Source: an uncultured Erythrobacter sp.
GTDB taxonomy: Bacteria > Pseudomonadota > Alphaproteobacteria > Sphingomonadales > Sphingomonadaceae
Assembly (NCBI GenBank): GCA_947488325.1
Contig: CANKYZ010000001.1
Coordinates: 248,001 to 312,000, forward strand
Reading direction: 5' to 3'
Length of the DNA stretch: 64,000 bases
Shown here: positions 1-9,138 of the stretch, one piece after another
Numbering within the stretch: position 1 is the first letter of the stretch
Layout: each line of letters opens with the position of its first letter
Notes under the pieces: model-generated
The model's database searches: none
The model's input: the letters and a program-made list of their open reading frames with translations, nothing else
Told to the model about the DNA's origin: nothing
Made by a program: the position numbers and the translations under genes

Positions 1-159
1 TGCCCCGCCATTCATCACGACTTTTTCACCACCAACGCCGGTGCGGACAAAGGCAACTTCCTTTGAAGCACGACGGTAAAGCGTCGAAAGCATGATGACG
101 ACAATGAGCAGCAGTACAAGGCCGCCACCGCCAATTAAAACAAAATCAAACAGTCCCAT
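1..159 (-). CDS. Flotillin-like (YqiK family) membrane protein, N-terminal part
   Basis: Only the first 53 residues lie inside the window; the rest runs off the left edge. They show a short N-terminus, one hydrophobic helix (about residues 5-25, rich in L/V/I/G) and then ASKEVAFVRTG, which is typical of the start of YqiK-type flotillins that organise membrane microdomains. The start is supported by a strong GGAGGAA ribosome site. It lies 24 bases downstream of a YqiJ-like gene, the usual partner of YqiK, so the two are probably co-transcribed. Family assignment is good but rests on a short N-terminus. Confidence 0.8.
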   Translation of the reverse strand, partial: MGLFDFVLIGGGGLVLLLIVVIMLSTLYRRASKEVAFVRTGVGGEKVVMNGGA

Positions 160-183
160 ATTTCCTCCAAGAAATTCCTATAA

Positions 184-825
184 TCAGGGTTTTAACAGCG
201 GATTTTCGTAGCGCACACCGAAGAAGAGCTCTCCTTCGCGGCGCACAAGCAACACCGTCTCACCCTCGGTCAATTCCGCATGCGCATCATGCGGTTCGAC
301 CATCACAAAATGGGGATGCCCAAAGGCATCTTTCACTTTGGCGCGGGCCGGTGAACCCTGACGGGAAGTACCCGTCTGGATAATGGCGTCACGCCGGACA
401 AGGCTTTGCAGACCAACCGCAGCCGTCTCGTCCTTTGGCAAAAGCTTCTCAATCGGGCGCACTAGAATGCCGTTCAAGGGCAACGATGCAGTGCCAGCCA
501 GTATAGCAGCCAACCCGGCAGAAAGCGGCGATCCGGTTGACCCGTCGATTAAAGCCTGCCCGACCACACCAATGACGGTGAAGACGAACAAGAGGCTCGA
601 CAGCCAGATCAAGAATGGCACTCGTCCAAGTCCCAGAATGCTCATCGCGCCGTCAGCGAAGCCGCTGGCTTCTAATCCATCTGCCACATCGGCATCCAAG
701 TCGATTTCAATGTCACCGGCGCCTTCGAAGAAGTCACCAGCGCCGATGATCTGCAACAGACCAATGCCGAACAATGCTGTCAACGCGATTGCAAAAGGCA
801 GGTTGTGCGGTTCGAGCAAAGTCAT
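184..825 (-). CDS. YqiJ-like inner-membrane protein with C-terminal OB-fold
   Basis: A protein of 213 residues with hydrophobic segments near residues 10-27, 70-95 and 103-125, an acidic loop (DIEIDLDADV) between the first two, and a soluble C-terminal part that looks like the OB-fold domain of YqiJ proteins (RDAIIQTG ... GETVLLVRREGELFFGVR). YqiJ is the membrane partner of flotillin YqiK. I chose the internal ATG at 825 because a GGGGTG ribosome site precedes it; a longer frame to 903 would add a Cys-rich, non-membrane tail. Co-directional with the flotillin gene just downstream. Confidence 0.82.
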   Translation of the reverse strand: MTLLEPHNLPFAIALTALFGIGLLQIIGAGDFFEGAGDIEIDLDADVADGLEASGFADGAMSILGLGRVPFLIWLSSLLFVFTVIGVVGQALIDGSTGSPLSAGLAAILAGTASLPLNGILVRPIEKLLPKDETAAVGLQSLVRRDAIIQTGTSRQGSPARAKVKDAFGHPHFVMVEPHDAHAELTEGETVLLVRREGELFFGVRYENPLLKP

Positions 826-1044
826 GGATTCACCCCTTTCCAAAGGATGCAAGTAGACTTTGCAACAAAACCCGCCGCAAACACTGCAACGATGCTTTCC
901 CAATTTTTTCCCATGAATGGAACATTAACACATGTTGCTCCATTTTGACAGGAAAATCGTACATAGTATCGTTAAAATGCCTGCGTCGAACTTTATTAGT
1001 GTGCCGCACCTTGTTTTATTGCGCGTCATCCCCATATAGTGGGC

Positions 1045-2337
1045 TTAGCCTGCAACTATTCGCAGTGGTAGAGTCTTCAGACCACCGACAAAGGTACTTG
1101 TGGCTCTCTTTGCTTCGCCCGCAGGTTCAACCGCCTCAATCCGGTTGAGCAGTGTTTCAAACAATATCCGCATTTCCAGGCGCGCCAAATGCAAGCCAAG
1201 GCACTGATGCGCGCCCGCTCCGAAAGCGAGATGTCGGTTGGGTGAGCGCGCCGCATCGAACCGCCGCGGATCGTCGAATTGGTTCGGATCGTGATTGGCA
1301 GCGACATAATTCATCATCATCCAATCGCCCGCTTTCACTTGCTGCCCGCCAATTTCTACATCTTCTGAGGCGGTGCGCATGAAGTGCTGAACGGGGCTGG
1401 TCCAGCGGATTGCTTCTTCAACAATGCCAGGAAGCAATGACCGGTCCGCCTTAACCCGCGCGAACTGCTCTGGATCATTGGCGAGCGCCATCATTGCACC
1501 CGCAGTGGAGGCGCTCGTCGTATCGTGGCCAGCGGTCGCGACAATGATGTAATACCCCGCCATATCGCGTGGCGGCAGTGGCTTGCCATCTACCATTGCA
1601 TTGGCGATTACGCTGGCGACATCGTCAGTGGGATTAACCCGGCGATCTTCGGCAATTTGCGCGAAGAAATCTTCAAAACTTGTCACCGCACCCGCAACTA
1701 ATGCGACCACTTGTTCCGGCGTCATATCCTTCATGCCAGAACCGGAGAGATCGGCGTCCTGGCCGCCAAATAAATGCTGGGTGAGCATCTGCATGCGCGG
1801 CTCATCCTCGGGAGCAACCCCTAGGATTTGCATCACCACCCGTAGCGGATAGGGGCCCGCTACCTTTTCGACAAAGTCCACTTCGGGACCAGCCTCAATC
1901 ATCGCATCGACAGTTCGTCCAGCAAGTGCGCGGATTTCGTCTTCCAGCCGAGTCAGATTGCGCGGCATGAACCATTCTTGGGTCAGCTTGCGGTATTTAG
2001 GGTGGACCGGTGCATCGAAGACAACCAGCGAATCGACCAGCATATTTGAACCGGTTGCGGCGCGACTGAATTCGATCGCTTGATTGAAACTAAAGACGAC
2101 CGGGCGGGGGTTGTTGAGAAAGGTGCGATTGTCCTTTGAAATGCGCATCACGTCTTCGTGCCGAGTGATTAGCCAGAATGGTTCGAACAGGCCTTCAACC
2201 TCAGGCACGACTTTGGCCACCGGGCATGTCGTGCGGATGTGATCAAAGACATCAAGCAGGTCATTCCACTCGGCATAAGCATGTGGATTGATGACCGTCT
2301 TTGCCAATTCCGTAGGAAGGACCGTAGGATCGTTCAT
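1045..2337 (-). CDS. Cytochrome P450, CYP108-like
   Basis: Full-length soluble bacterial P450 (430 residues). Visible landmarks are the I-helix oxygen-activation motif AGHDTTS (269-275), the ExxR motif EAIR (308-311) and the heme loop FGAGAHQCLG with the thiolate Cys near 379. From memory, the whole C-terminal half resembles P450terp (CYP108A1) and CYP108D, enzymes that hydroxylate terpenoid or aromatic substrates. The first four bases overlap the acyl-CoA ligase gene (ATGA), so oxidation and CoA activation are probably coupled in one pathway. No ferredoxin is adjacent; a ferredoxin reductase lies at 27482. The substrate cannot be read from sequence. Confidence 0.93.
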   Translation of the reverse strand: MNDPTVLPTELAKTVINPHAYAEWNDLLDVFDHIRTTCPVAKVVPEVEGLFEPFWLITRHEDVMRISKDNRTFLNNPRPVVFSFNQAIEFSRAATGSNMLVDSLVVFDAPVHPKYRKLTQEWFMPRNLTRLEDEIRALAGRTVDAMIEAGPEVDFVEKVAGPYPLRVVMQILGVAPEDEPRMQMLTQHLFGGQDADLSGSGMKDMTPEQVVALVAGAVTSFEDFFAQIAEDRRVNPTDDVASVIANAMVDGKPLPPRDMAGYYIIVATAGHDTTSASTAGAMMALANDPEQFARVKADRSLLPGIVEEAIRWTSPVQHFMRTASEDVEIGGQQVKAGDWMMMNYVAANHDPNQFDDPRRFDAARSPNRHLAFGAGAHQCLGLHLARLEMRILFETLLNRIEAVEPAGEAKRATSTFVGGLKTLPLRIVAG

Positions 2338-3872
2338 AATCGCTCCTTCGCTTCAAACTCGTTGCGCAACTCGCGCTTATAGAGTTTTCCATTCGCCTCG
2401 CGCGGCAATTCAGGGCGGAAATCGAAGAGTTTCGGCATTTTTATCCGCGCAAGGGACGGGGCGAGGAATGCGCGCAATTCCGCCTCAAAATCCTCACCCG
2501 CCTCCGCCATGTCGATAGGCTGGACCACTGCGACGACTTTCTCGCCCAAGTCCGGACACGGTGCCCCAATCACAGCGGCGTCCATAACCTTGTCATGGGT
2601 GATCAGCAGGTTCTCAATCTCCTGCGGGTAGATATTCACCCCCCCAGAGATGATCATGTGACTCTTTCGATCGGTCAAAAATAAATAGCCGTCACCATCG
2701 ACATGGCCAATATCGCCCAATGTCATCCAGCCTTTGGGATGCATCGCTTCTGCGGTTTTTTCAGGGTCATTATGATAGGTTGGGAGCAACGCGTTTTCGA
2801 AATAGATGAGGCCATCTTCACCGGCAGCGACTTCCTCTCCATCCGGACCGCAGACATGCAGAATGCCGTAAATGGATTTGCCAACCGTGCCGGGATGCTT
2901 CAGCCAGTCTTCGGAGCCAATCATCGTCATACCGATGCCCTCACTTCCGGCATAATATTCATTCACAATCGACCCCCACCATTCGATCATCTCGCGTTTA
3001 ATCGGAACTGGGCATGGGGCTGCTGCGTGTAAAGCTCGTTTGTGGCTCGACAGATCATATTTCGTGCGGATCGCCGGGTCGAGCTTCAGGAACCGGACGA
3101 AATGGGTCGGCACCCACTGACTATCAGTGACTTTGTATTTCTCAATCGCGGCCAATGCCGCTTCTGGCTCAAATTTCTCAAGTACAATTAGTGTAGCGCC
3201 CAAGCGTTGTGCTGCGCTGGACCATGCGAGTGGAGCAGCGTGGTATAAAGGTGCTGGTGACAGATAGATCATGGATCCATCGGTTGGCATCCCGGCTCCC
3301 ATTGTCGCCAAGCTCAAAATTGGGATTGGAGCTTTCGGATCAGGGTCCTCTGGCGGAGACGGGCGAATACCCTTGGGCCTGCCTGTGGTGCCCGAACTGT
3401 AGAGCATTGTCGCCCCAGCACATTGATCTGCAATCGGCTCAACAGGATGGCTGGCTAGAGCAGCGGCAAAGTTCTCCTCACCAGCACCGTCTGTCACCAG
3501 AATTTCAAGTTCAGGACATTCTTTACGGATATCGTCAACGACCCCCTCAAACGCAGGCGAGGAGATCAGCAACTTCGCCCCGCTGTCGTTGAGGATATAG
3601 GCGATCTCCGGCGCTGTCAGCCGGGTTGAAACCGGCACCAGCAAAGTCCCCGCTCGTTGGGATCCCCAAACAAGTGGAAAATACTCAATTCGGTTTTCGA
3701 GCAGCACCGCAAAGGCATCATCGGGCGCGAACCCTCGTCCACGCAACAATTGCGCGAACTGGTTCGCCTGATCATCCATTTCACCATAAGTTATTTGATT
3801 GCCGCTCCCTGCCATAATGACAGCTGGGTGATCGGGACGGTTCGCTGCATGTGTGATTGGATGGACGTTCAT
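2334..3872 (-). CDS. AMP-dependent acyl-CoA synthetase/ligase
   Basis: 512-residue member of the ANL adenylating superfamily. It has the P-loop-like A3 motif YSSGTTGRPKGI (about 157-168), the YYAGSEG A5-type segment, and the C-terminal hinge GWMTLGDIG ... DRKSHMIISGGVNIYPQEIE that carries the A8 region; the catalytic Lys is in the NGKLYKREL tail. It would activate a carboxylic acid to acyl-AMP and then acyl-CoA. A clear AAGGGAG ribosome site precedes ATG 3872. Translationally coupled to the downstream P450, suggesting a short catabolic operon for a terpenoid-, steroid- or aryl-acid-like compound. Confidence 0.93.
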   Translation of the reverse strand: MNVHPITHAANRPDHPAVIMAGSGNQITYGEMDDQANQFAQLLRGRGFAPDDAFAVLLENRIEYFPLVWGSQRAGTLLVPVSTRLTAPEIAYILNDSGAKLLISSPAFEGVVDDIRKECPELEILVTDGAGEENFAAALASHPVEPIADQCAGATMLYSSGTTGRPKGIRPSPPEDPDPKAPIPILSLATMGAGMPTDGSMIYLSPAPLYHAAPLAWSSAAQRLGATLIVLEKFEPEAALAAIEKYKVTDSQWVPTHFVRFLKLDPAIRTKYDLSSHKRALHAAAPCPVPIKREMIEWWGSIVNEYYAGSEGIGMTMIGSEDWLKHPGTVGKSIYGILHVCGPDGEEVAAGEDGLIYFENALLPTYHNDPEKTAEAMHPKGWMTLGDIGHVDGDGYLFLTDRKSHMIISGGVNIYPQEIENLLITHDKVMDAAVIGAPCPDLGEKVVAVVQPIDMAEAGEDFEAELRAFLAPSLARIKMPKLFDFRPELPREANGKLYKRELRNEFEAKERL

Positions 3873-4024
3873 TTTCTCTCCCTTACCGCTATCGCGATTA
3901 CCATGTTGGATAGATCAATGCGCGACAACTATCTCTTGCGAGCAAAGCTAGCGCAGCGTGGCGATCACTCAAGCGAAAACGAGGAGCGAATTTGGGGAAT
4001 CCGAGAGGACCATACCGTTGGCAC

Positions 4025-4053
4025 AAAAAAAGGCGGCGGGTAAACCCGCCGCC
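4025..4053 (-). terminator. Rho-independent terminator after the M23 peptidase gene
   Basis: A perfect 9-bp GC-only stem (4032-4040 with 4045-4053), loop TAAA, followed on the minus strand by seven T residues (4025-4031). It lies 60 bases beyond the peptidase stop codon. Confidence 0.93.
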
Positions 4054-4113
4054 TATACTCGGACACCCTCTCCAGTATCCGACCCGCTTCCAGGCGGGTA
4101 ACTCAAATCGGAC

Positions 4114-4860
4114 TTACAGTCCGCCAGCAGCGCCGACCCTGCGTCGCCCGGGCAGTAAATCATCACTATTTGTGACCATTCGTGTCTGCTCTTCGGATTC
4201 GACCATATAGGGAATCGGATTGACTGCAACTCCATCGACCCGGACCTCATAATGGAGATGCGGACCAGTTGAGCGACCGGTTGAGCCAACATAACCAATC
4301 ACATCGCCTTTTTTCACTTGCTCGCCAGCCGCCACGGCAAGACGCGACATATGGGCATAACGTGTTTCAAGATCCGCACCGTGATCAATGCTAATATAGA
4401 GCCCATAGCTCGAAAACCAGTCAGCGCGTTCGACAAGGCCATCTGCTGTCGCATAGACAGGTGTGCCAGTCGGCGCAGCGAGATCGACGCCATTATGGCG
4501 GCGGCGCTGACGCAATACTGGATGGTTGCGCATGCCATATCCGCTGCTTAGCCGCGCACCAGAAAGCGGCATCCGCGAAGGCACAGAAATCGTAGGGCGT
4601 TCAATGATAGATGGCGCAGCGCCAGGAACCTGCGGACCTGAACCGTCCAATGCGGACCAGCTGGCAAACAGTTCGCTAAACCGCTCATCGCCAGTGGCGA
4701 AGGTTTGACCCTGATCTTCTTGTGTAGGCTCAACGATATCAGCCGAAGCTGCAGCATTCGCGGACGAATTGGCGGCAGCTGGGTTAGCGGCGAGCAAAGC
4801 TGCGACGGCACAAAATGCAGCCGCAACCTTAGAAATGGGACGCTTCAAAAGCGTATACAT
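4114..4860 (-). CDS. M23-family murein endopeptidase (LytM domain), exported
   Basis: 248 residues starting with a signal peptide (MYTLLKRPISKVAAAF then an A/L-rich core ending near AAANS). The C-terminal half is a canonical zinc metallopeptidase M23: GYGMRNHPV, HNGVDLAAPTGTPVYA (first His/Asp ligands) and GPHLHYEVRVDG (HxH ligand). It should cut peptidoglycan cross-links in the periplasm. I chose ATG 4860 because it begins directly with the signal peptide; an in-frame ATG at 4893 would add 11 residues. Monocistronic, with its own terminator downstream. Confidence 0.92.
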   Translation of the reverse strand: MYTLLKRPISKVAAAFCAVAALLAANPAAANSSANAAASADIVEPTQEDQGQTFATGDERFSELFASWSALDGSGPQVPGAAPSIIERPTISVPSRMPLSGARLSSGYGMRNHPVLRQRRRHNGVDLAAPTGTPVYATADGLVERADWFSSYGLYISIDHGADLETRYAHMSRLAVAAGEQVKKGDVIGYVGSTGRSTGPHLHYEVRVDGVAVNPIPYMVESEEQTRMVTNSDDLLPGRRRVGAAGGL

Positions 4861-5018
4861 ACTGACCCGGTCCTGTCTAGCGCTGGACGCCATAATTCGC
4901 TCGGCTGCACGCGATTGCGTTGTTATTATCGGCGGGTTTTAGAGCCCATACCGCGCATCAACCATGTGCAAGGATCTTGTGTTCCTTGCGATGTAAAGTG
5001 AGTTATCGGTCCGATTCC

Positions 5019-5810
5019 TTAATTCGCAACAACTTCGTAAAAGTCCCGCGATAGACCGGCTGCAAGACGCGCTGAGTCGTTAAATGGCGGCTTAACGGAC
5101 CCTTTGAAGTGCTGGCGAACAAGGGATTTCCACATGATTTCGGGAATCTCACCACTGCTCTCAGCTCGCCTCAAAAAGTGTTTGGTCCCGAATCCGACGT
5201 GCCGAATTTCGTCGTCAAGGATACGGGCGAGGATTTTTGCACCATGCTCATCCCCGGCCGCCCTGACACGCTCTAACGTCGCTGGTGTGACGTCCAATCC
5301 GCGCGCTTCAAGCACCATCGGGACGATTGCGAGCCTCGCCGCAACATCGTGGCGTGTTTCATGCGCCGATTGCCAAAGCCCAGCATGGGCAGGGAGCGCG
5401 CCGTAATGACTGCCATGCTTTTCAAGCTTGCGCGCCAGAAGCGCGAAATGCATCGCTTCATCAGCAGCGACATAAAGAAAATCGGAGACGAACTCCTCAC
5501 CCATTTCGCAGCCAAACCGGCCCGCCATATCGAGCGCCAAATCGATCGCGACAAATTCAATGTGAGCAAGGCTGTGCCATAGAGCGAGCTTTCCGCGTTC
5601 AGAACCGAACTTGCCACGTTTCGGCATTTCTTTGGGGGCTAGCAATTCGGGCTGATCAGGCCGCGCAGGTTCATCTGGCATCGGCACATCAAATTCAAAC
5701 GCAAGACCCCCCGCCTTCCAACGCCGCGCCACATCGCGTGCCGAAAAACACTTGGCGCGCGGATCACCAGTTAGCAGTGCGGCACGGATCGCATGAGCAA
5801 CGGTTTCCAT
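5019..5810 (-). CDS. DUF455 ferritin-like protein
   Basis: 263 residues with a ferritin-like diiron helical bundle as in the DUF455 family: SLAHIEFVAIDLALDM (Glu ligand helix), ADEAMHFALLARKLE (ExxH-type helix) and ILDDEIRHVGFG (second ExxH). The substrate is unknown for the family; members are often placed with tRNA-modifying or radical enzymes. It follows bcp by 7 bases and so belongs to the glnE-bcp operon. Nothing suggests a transmembrane segment or export. Confidence 0.88.
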   Translation of the reverse strand: METVAHAIRAALLTGDPRAKCFSARDVARRWKAGGLAFEFDVPMPDEPARPDQPELLAPKEMPKRGKFGSERGKLALWHSLAHIEFVAIDLALDMAGRFGCEMGEEFVSDFLYVAADEAMHFALLARKLEKHGSHYGALPAHAGLWQSAHETRHDVAARLAIVPMVLEARGLDVTPATLERVRAAGDEHGAKILARILDDEIRHVGFGTKHFLRRAESSGEIPEIMWKSLVRQHFKGSVKPPFNDSARLAAGLSRDFYEVVAN

Positions 5811-5817
5811 CTTGAGG

Positions 5818-6294
5818 TCAAAGTACCTTCGCAGCGGCTAGCACTTCTTCGGCGTGACCTTTGACCTTCACCTTGTTCCAAACCTGCGCAATCGTGCCAT
5901 CGGCGCCCACCAGATAGGTAGAACGAACCATGCCCATGTAAGTTTTGCCATACATCTGCTTTTCGGTCCAAATGCCAAGCATATCGGACAGGCCGCCTTC
6001 TTCAGCATCGGTCGCTAAAGGTGTGGTGAGGTCGTGTTTGGCGATAAAATTCTGATGCTTTTTCGCGCTGTCTTTGCTCACGCCCAACAATTCGGTGCCT
6101 GCCGCAGCGAAGTCGCCCTTGAGCGCAGTAAAGTTCTTGGCCTCGGTTGTGCAGCCCGGCGTATTATCTTTGGGATAAAAGAACACGACCAGTTTTTTAC
6201 CTTTGAAATCAGACGGTTTTACCGTTCCACCATCGGGTACGCCCATTTCGATATCGGGTATAGGATCACCCGCTGCAGGAAAGGTGCTCATCAT
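5818..6294 (-). CDS. bcp: Thiol peroxidase, Bcp/PrxQ-type peroxiredoxin
   Basis: 158-residue AhpC/TSA-fold peroxidase. The peroxidatic site is VFFYPKDNTPGCTTEA with Cys48. The resolving Cys found five residues later in many Bcp/PrxQ enzymes is Lys here (CTTEAKNF), so this copy must work as a 1-Cys type or use another thiol. It reduces H2O2 and organic hydroperoxides in the cytoplasm. The start codon overlaps the glnE stop (ATGA), showing translational coupling. Confidence 0.93.
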   Translation of the reverse strand: MMSTFPAAGDPIPDIEMGVPDGGTVKPSDFKGKKLVVFFYPKDNTPGCTTEAKNFTALKGDFAAAGTELLGVSKDSAKKHQNFIAKHDLTTPLATDAEEGGLSDMLGIWTEKQMYGKTYMGMVRSTYLVGADGTIAQVWNKVKVKGHAEEVLAAAKVL

Positions 6295-9017
6295 TCAATC
6301 TCCAACTTCTGTTCAAATATATCGGCCCAACTTCGCGCGACATCATCGCGAGTCAGAGCAAAACCATGCATCAATTCCGCGTAGCTATCTGACCCGCAAG
6401 CCCTTGCAAGAGCTTTTGCGGCGGCGGGCGGCGGGCAATTGCCATCGGGCGCAAGCAACCGTCCCGCAATCAGCATATTCGTCATGAAGGCATACGCCAC
6501 ACCGATCTCCCTATCGATCAATCCCAGCCGGTTCAGTTCGGCAATCGCGTTTTCAAGCTGCGGACTGAGCGCACCTGGAGCCTCCTCCATCAACGCCTTT
6601 GCTCCGCGTAATTGGAGAAAATGCACGAGAAATTCGATATCGATCAACCCGCCGCGCAGCAACTTCACATCAAGCGGCCCGCGAGCGAACTTATGCTTTG
6701 CCATCTCACTGCGCATCTCCAGCACAGCAATGCACAATTTCTCTTGATCGCGCGCTTTAAGAATAACGTCAGAGATGATCGAACGAACTTCGCCGCGAGC
6801 CTTATCTGACCCGACCAGCACCCGTGCGCGCGTCAAAGCCATATGCTCCCAAGTCCACGCAGCTTCGCGCTGGTATTTCGCAAATGCCTCTGTCGAAACG
6901 GCAAGTGGCCCTTGATTGCCCTGCGGTCTCAATCGCGTGTCCACCTCATAAAGCGCACCCTGCGCCGTCGGAACTGACAAAGCCGCGCTGACACGGCTAG
7001 CCAGACGATTGAAATAAAGCGTTGCGCCCAAAGGCCGTCCGCCGTCGGACTGGGCCGAAAATTCGCCGGTGAAGAGATAAATGATGTCGAGGTCAGAAGC
7101 ATGGGTCAGCGTGCCGCCGCCCAATCGCCCAAGGCCGAGCACCACCAATTCACCGCCAGGAATCGCGCCGTGAACCTGTTCAAACTCCGCAGAGGCCGCT
7201 TCGACCGCAACCGTAATCGCAGCTTCTGCCACCGCCGACAAAGCTCTGCCAATTTCAGCGGGAGAGCTCTCCGCTGCGATCAGCCTCACACCCAAGGTAA
7301 AACGCTCTTCGCTGGTGACATGGCGGATGCAATCGAGCTGCGCCTCATAGTCATCGCGAACAGGGCCAGTACGCATCTGTTCGATCTTGTTTTCAAACAG
7401 ATTGGCAAAATCGATCTCTTTGAGGTCAATCAGAGCGTCCAACGATTCAGGACGGCGGGCCAGTTCATCGGAAAGGATCGGCGACAATGTGAGTGCTGCC
7501 ACCAGCCGGTCGAGAATCGCCGGGCGGGCCACCAGAAGATGAAACAGATTTATCGCAGATTGAGTACGTTCAATAATGCACTGCCATCGGCTGACCGCGC
7601 GGGCAGGGTCATCACTCTCAGCAAAGGCACGCAGTAATGTTGGCAACAACCGGTCGAACGCCTCCAACGCCTGCGGAGTGCGGATAGCGGCATAGCGCCC
7701 ATCGCGCCATTCCTCGATTCGAACAGCGAGCGCATTGGCGTCCTTAAAGCCCAAATGTTCCAGCACCTGAGTGCGTTCATTGGGTGGGGGCGGTGGCGTA
7801 GCGGCACGTTCTTCCTTTCCGATCAGCCCTTCGTAAATTTGCCCAGTGCGTTGGGTCAGCTCGGTCAATTCTGCGACCAGTTCGGCCCCATCTGCCAATC
7901 CGTCAAGGCGTGCGACACCGTCTAGCGCTTCACGTTCGGGCAGGCTGTGCGTTTGGCGATCATTCACCATTTGAAGTCGATGTTCCACGATGCGCAGTCG
8001 ATCGTATCCTTCGCCAAGTATCCTTGCATGATCTGCCTCTATCCGCCCAGCATCGGCCAGCGCATTGAGCGCCGCTCGCGTTCCCCGCACCCGTAATGAA
8101 GGATCGCGGCCTCCGTGGATCAACTGGTGAGTTTGCGCGAAGAATTCGATCTCTCGGATACCACCACGACCACGCTTTACATCAAAGCCCGGGCCAGGCC
8201 GTTGTGGCCCATCATGGCTTTCCCTAATCCTCAAGGTCAGCGCGCGAATTTCCTCTATGGCTCCAAAATCGAGTGCCTGTCGCCAAACGAATGGCGCGAT
8301 TTCTTCGAGGAATTCCTCACCGGCTGCGATATCCCCTGCCGCTGCACGTGATCGGATAAACGCTGCACGTTCCCACGCCAGAGCTTGCCCCTGATAATGT
8401 GAAAGCGCCGATCCGCGCGGCACGATAAGCGGACTGATCTCTGCCGCCGGACGTAGCCGCAAGTCGACACGCAAGACGTACCCTTCGCCGGTCGTTTCTG
8501 AGAGCAATTTCACGATCCGTCGAGCATAACGCTGAGCCGCTTCGCCAGGGTCATCTTGGGAACGCCGTGGTAGTGTGGCGGCATCATAGAGCAGGATCGG
8601 ATCAATATCAGACGAATAGTTGAGCTCGCTTGCCCCCTGTTTGCCTAAGGCCAGCGCGATCAGACCATCGCAACGCTCCTCGCCAGTCCGCTCAGCAATA
8701 GCCGTGCGGATAGCTGTGTCGAGCGCGTGATCAGCAAAAGAACTGAGTTCAGTGAGAACTTTTGGCAGTGCAAATGCCCCAGCAAGATCGCCAACAGCCA
8801 GCGCCGTCGCCAATGCCAGTCTGTGACGCCGTAATCCAACTCCTGAATCTCCATGCTCTCCCTGCGTTTTTGCCCAATCCAGTGCTGAGTCTCCTGCACC
8901 CTGCTCAAGCAGCAGAACCAGCTCCGGTTGCCGGTCTAAAGCGCGGGCGAGAAACGGCGCGTGAGCGCGTGCGCGCGCGAGCGCTGCGGTCCAGTCTTTG
9001 GCGGTTGGAATAGTCAT
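6291..9017 (-). CDS. glnE: Bifunctional glutamine synthetase adenylyltransferase/adenylyl-removing enzyme
   Basis: About 908 residues, normal for GlnE. Two nucleotidyltransferase domains are visible: the N-terminal one with YSSDIDPILLYD (deadenylylase) followed by RVDLRLRP and KRGRGGIREIEFF, and the C-terminal one with HASDLDIIYLF, VDTRLRPQGNQGPL and LLRGGLIDIEFL (adenylylase). It controls glutamine synthetase activity according to nitrogen status through PII. First gene of the glnE-bcp-DUF455 cluster. ATG 9017 begins MTIPTAKDWTAAL; an alternative GTG at 9041 adds eight residues, and neither has a strong ribosome site. Confidence 0.95.
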   Translation of the reverse strand: MTIPTAKDWTAALARARAHAPFLARALDRQPELVLLLEQGAGDSALDWAKTQGEHGDSGVGLRRHRLALATALAVGDLAGAFALPKVLTELSSFADHALDTAIRTAIAERTGEERCDGLIALALGKQGASELNYSSDIDPILLYDAATLPRRSQDDPGEAAQRYARRIVKLLSETTGEGYVLRVDLRLRPAAEISPLIVPRGSALSHYQGQALAWERAAFIRSRAAAGDIAAGEEFLEEIAPFVWRQALDFGAIEEIRALTLRIRESHDGPQRPGPGFDVKRGRGGIREIEFFAQTHQLIHGGRDPSLRVRGTRAALNALADAGRIEADHARILGEGYDRLRIVEHRLQMVNDRQTHSLPEREALDGVARLDGLADGAELVAELTELTQRTGQIYEGLIGKEERAATPPPPPNERTQVLEHLGFKDANALAVRIEEWRDGRYAAIRTPQALEAFDRLLPTLLRAFAESDDPARAVSRWQCIIERTQSAINLFHLLVARPAILDRLVAALTLSPILSDELARRPESLDALIDLKEIDFANLFENKIEQMRTGPVRDDYEAQLDCIRHVTSEERFTLGVRLIAAESSPAEIGRALSAVAEAAITVAVEAASAEFEQVHGAIPGGELVVLGLGRLGGGTLTHASDLDIIYLFTGEFSAQSDGGRPLGATLYFNRLASRVSAALSVPTAQGALYEVDTRLRPQGNQGPLAVSTEAFAKYQREAAWTWEHMALTRARVLVGSDKARGEVRSIISDVILKARDQEKLCIAVLEMRSEMAKHKFARGPLDVKLLRGGLIDIEFLVHFLQLRGAKALMEEAPGALSPQLENAIAELNRLGLIDREIGVAYAFMTNMLIAGRLLAPDGNCPPPAAAKALARACGSDSYAELMHGFALTRDDVARSWADIFEQKLEIE

Positions 9018-9138
9018 CAGAGGTGTCTTTGGCTTTCCCACAGCCAGCCTGCAAGCCGCGTTCCATGCTATCCGACTTGCAGGCAGCGTGCTGCTCTGCG
9101 AAGAAGCGGCGCAAATTCGACTGAATAAGGACTATTTG

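Noticed and set aside
3657..4043. 128-residue plus-strand frame across the ligase start
   Set aside because: Runs antisense through the ligase N-terminus and into the terminator; no support.
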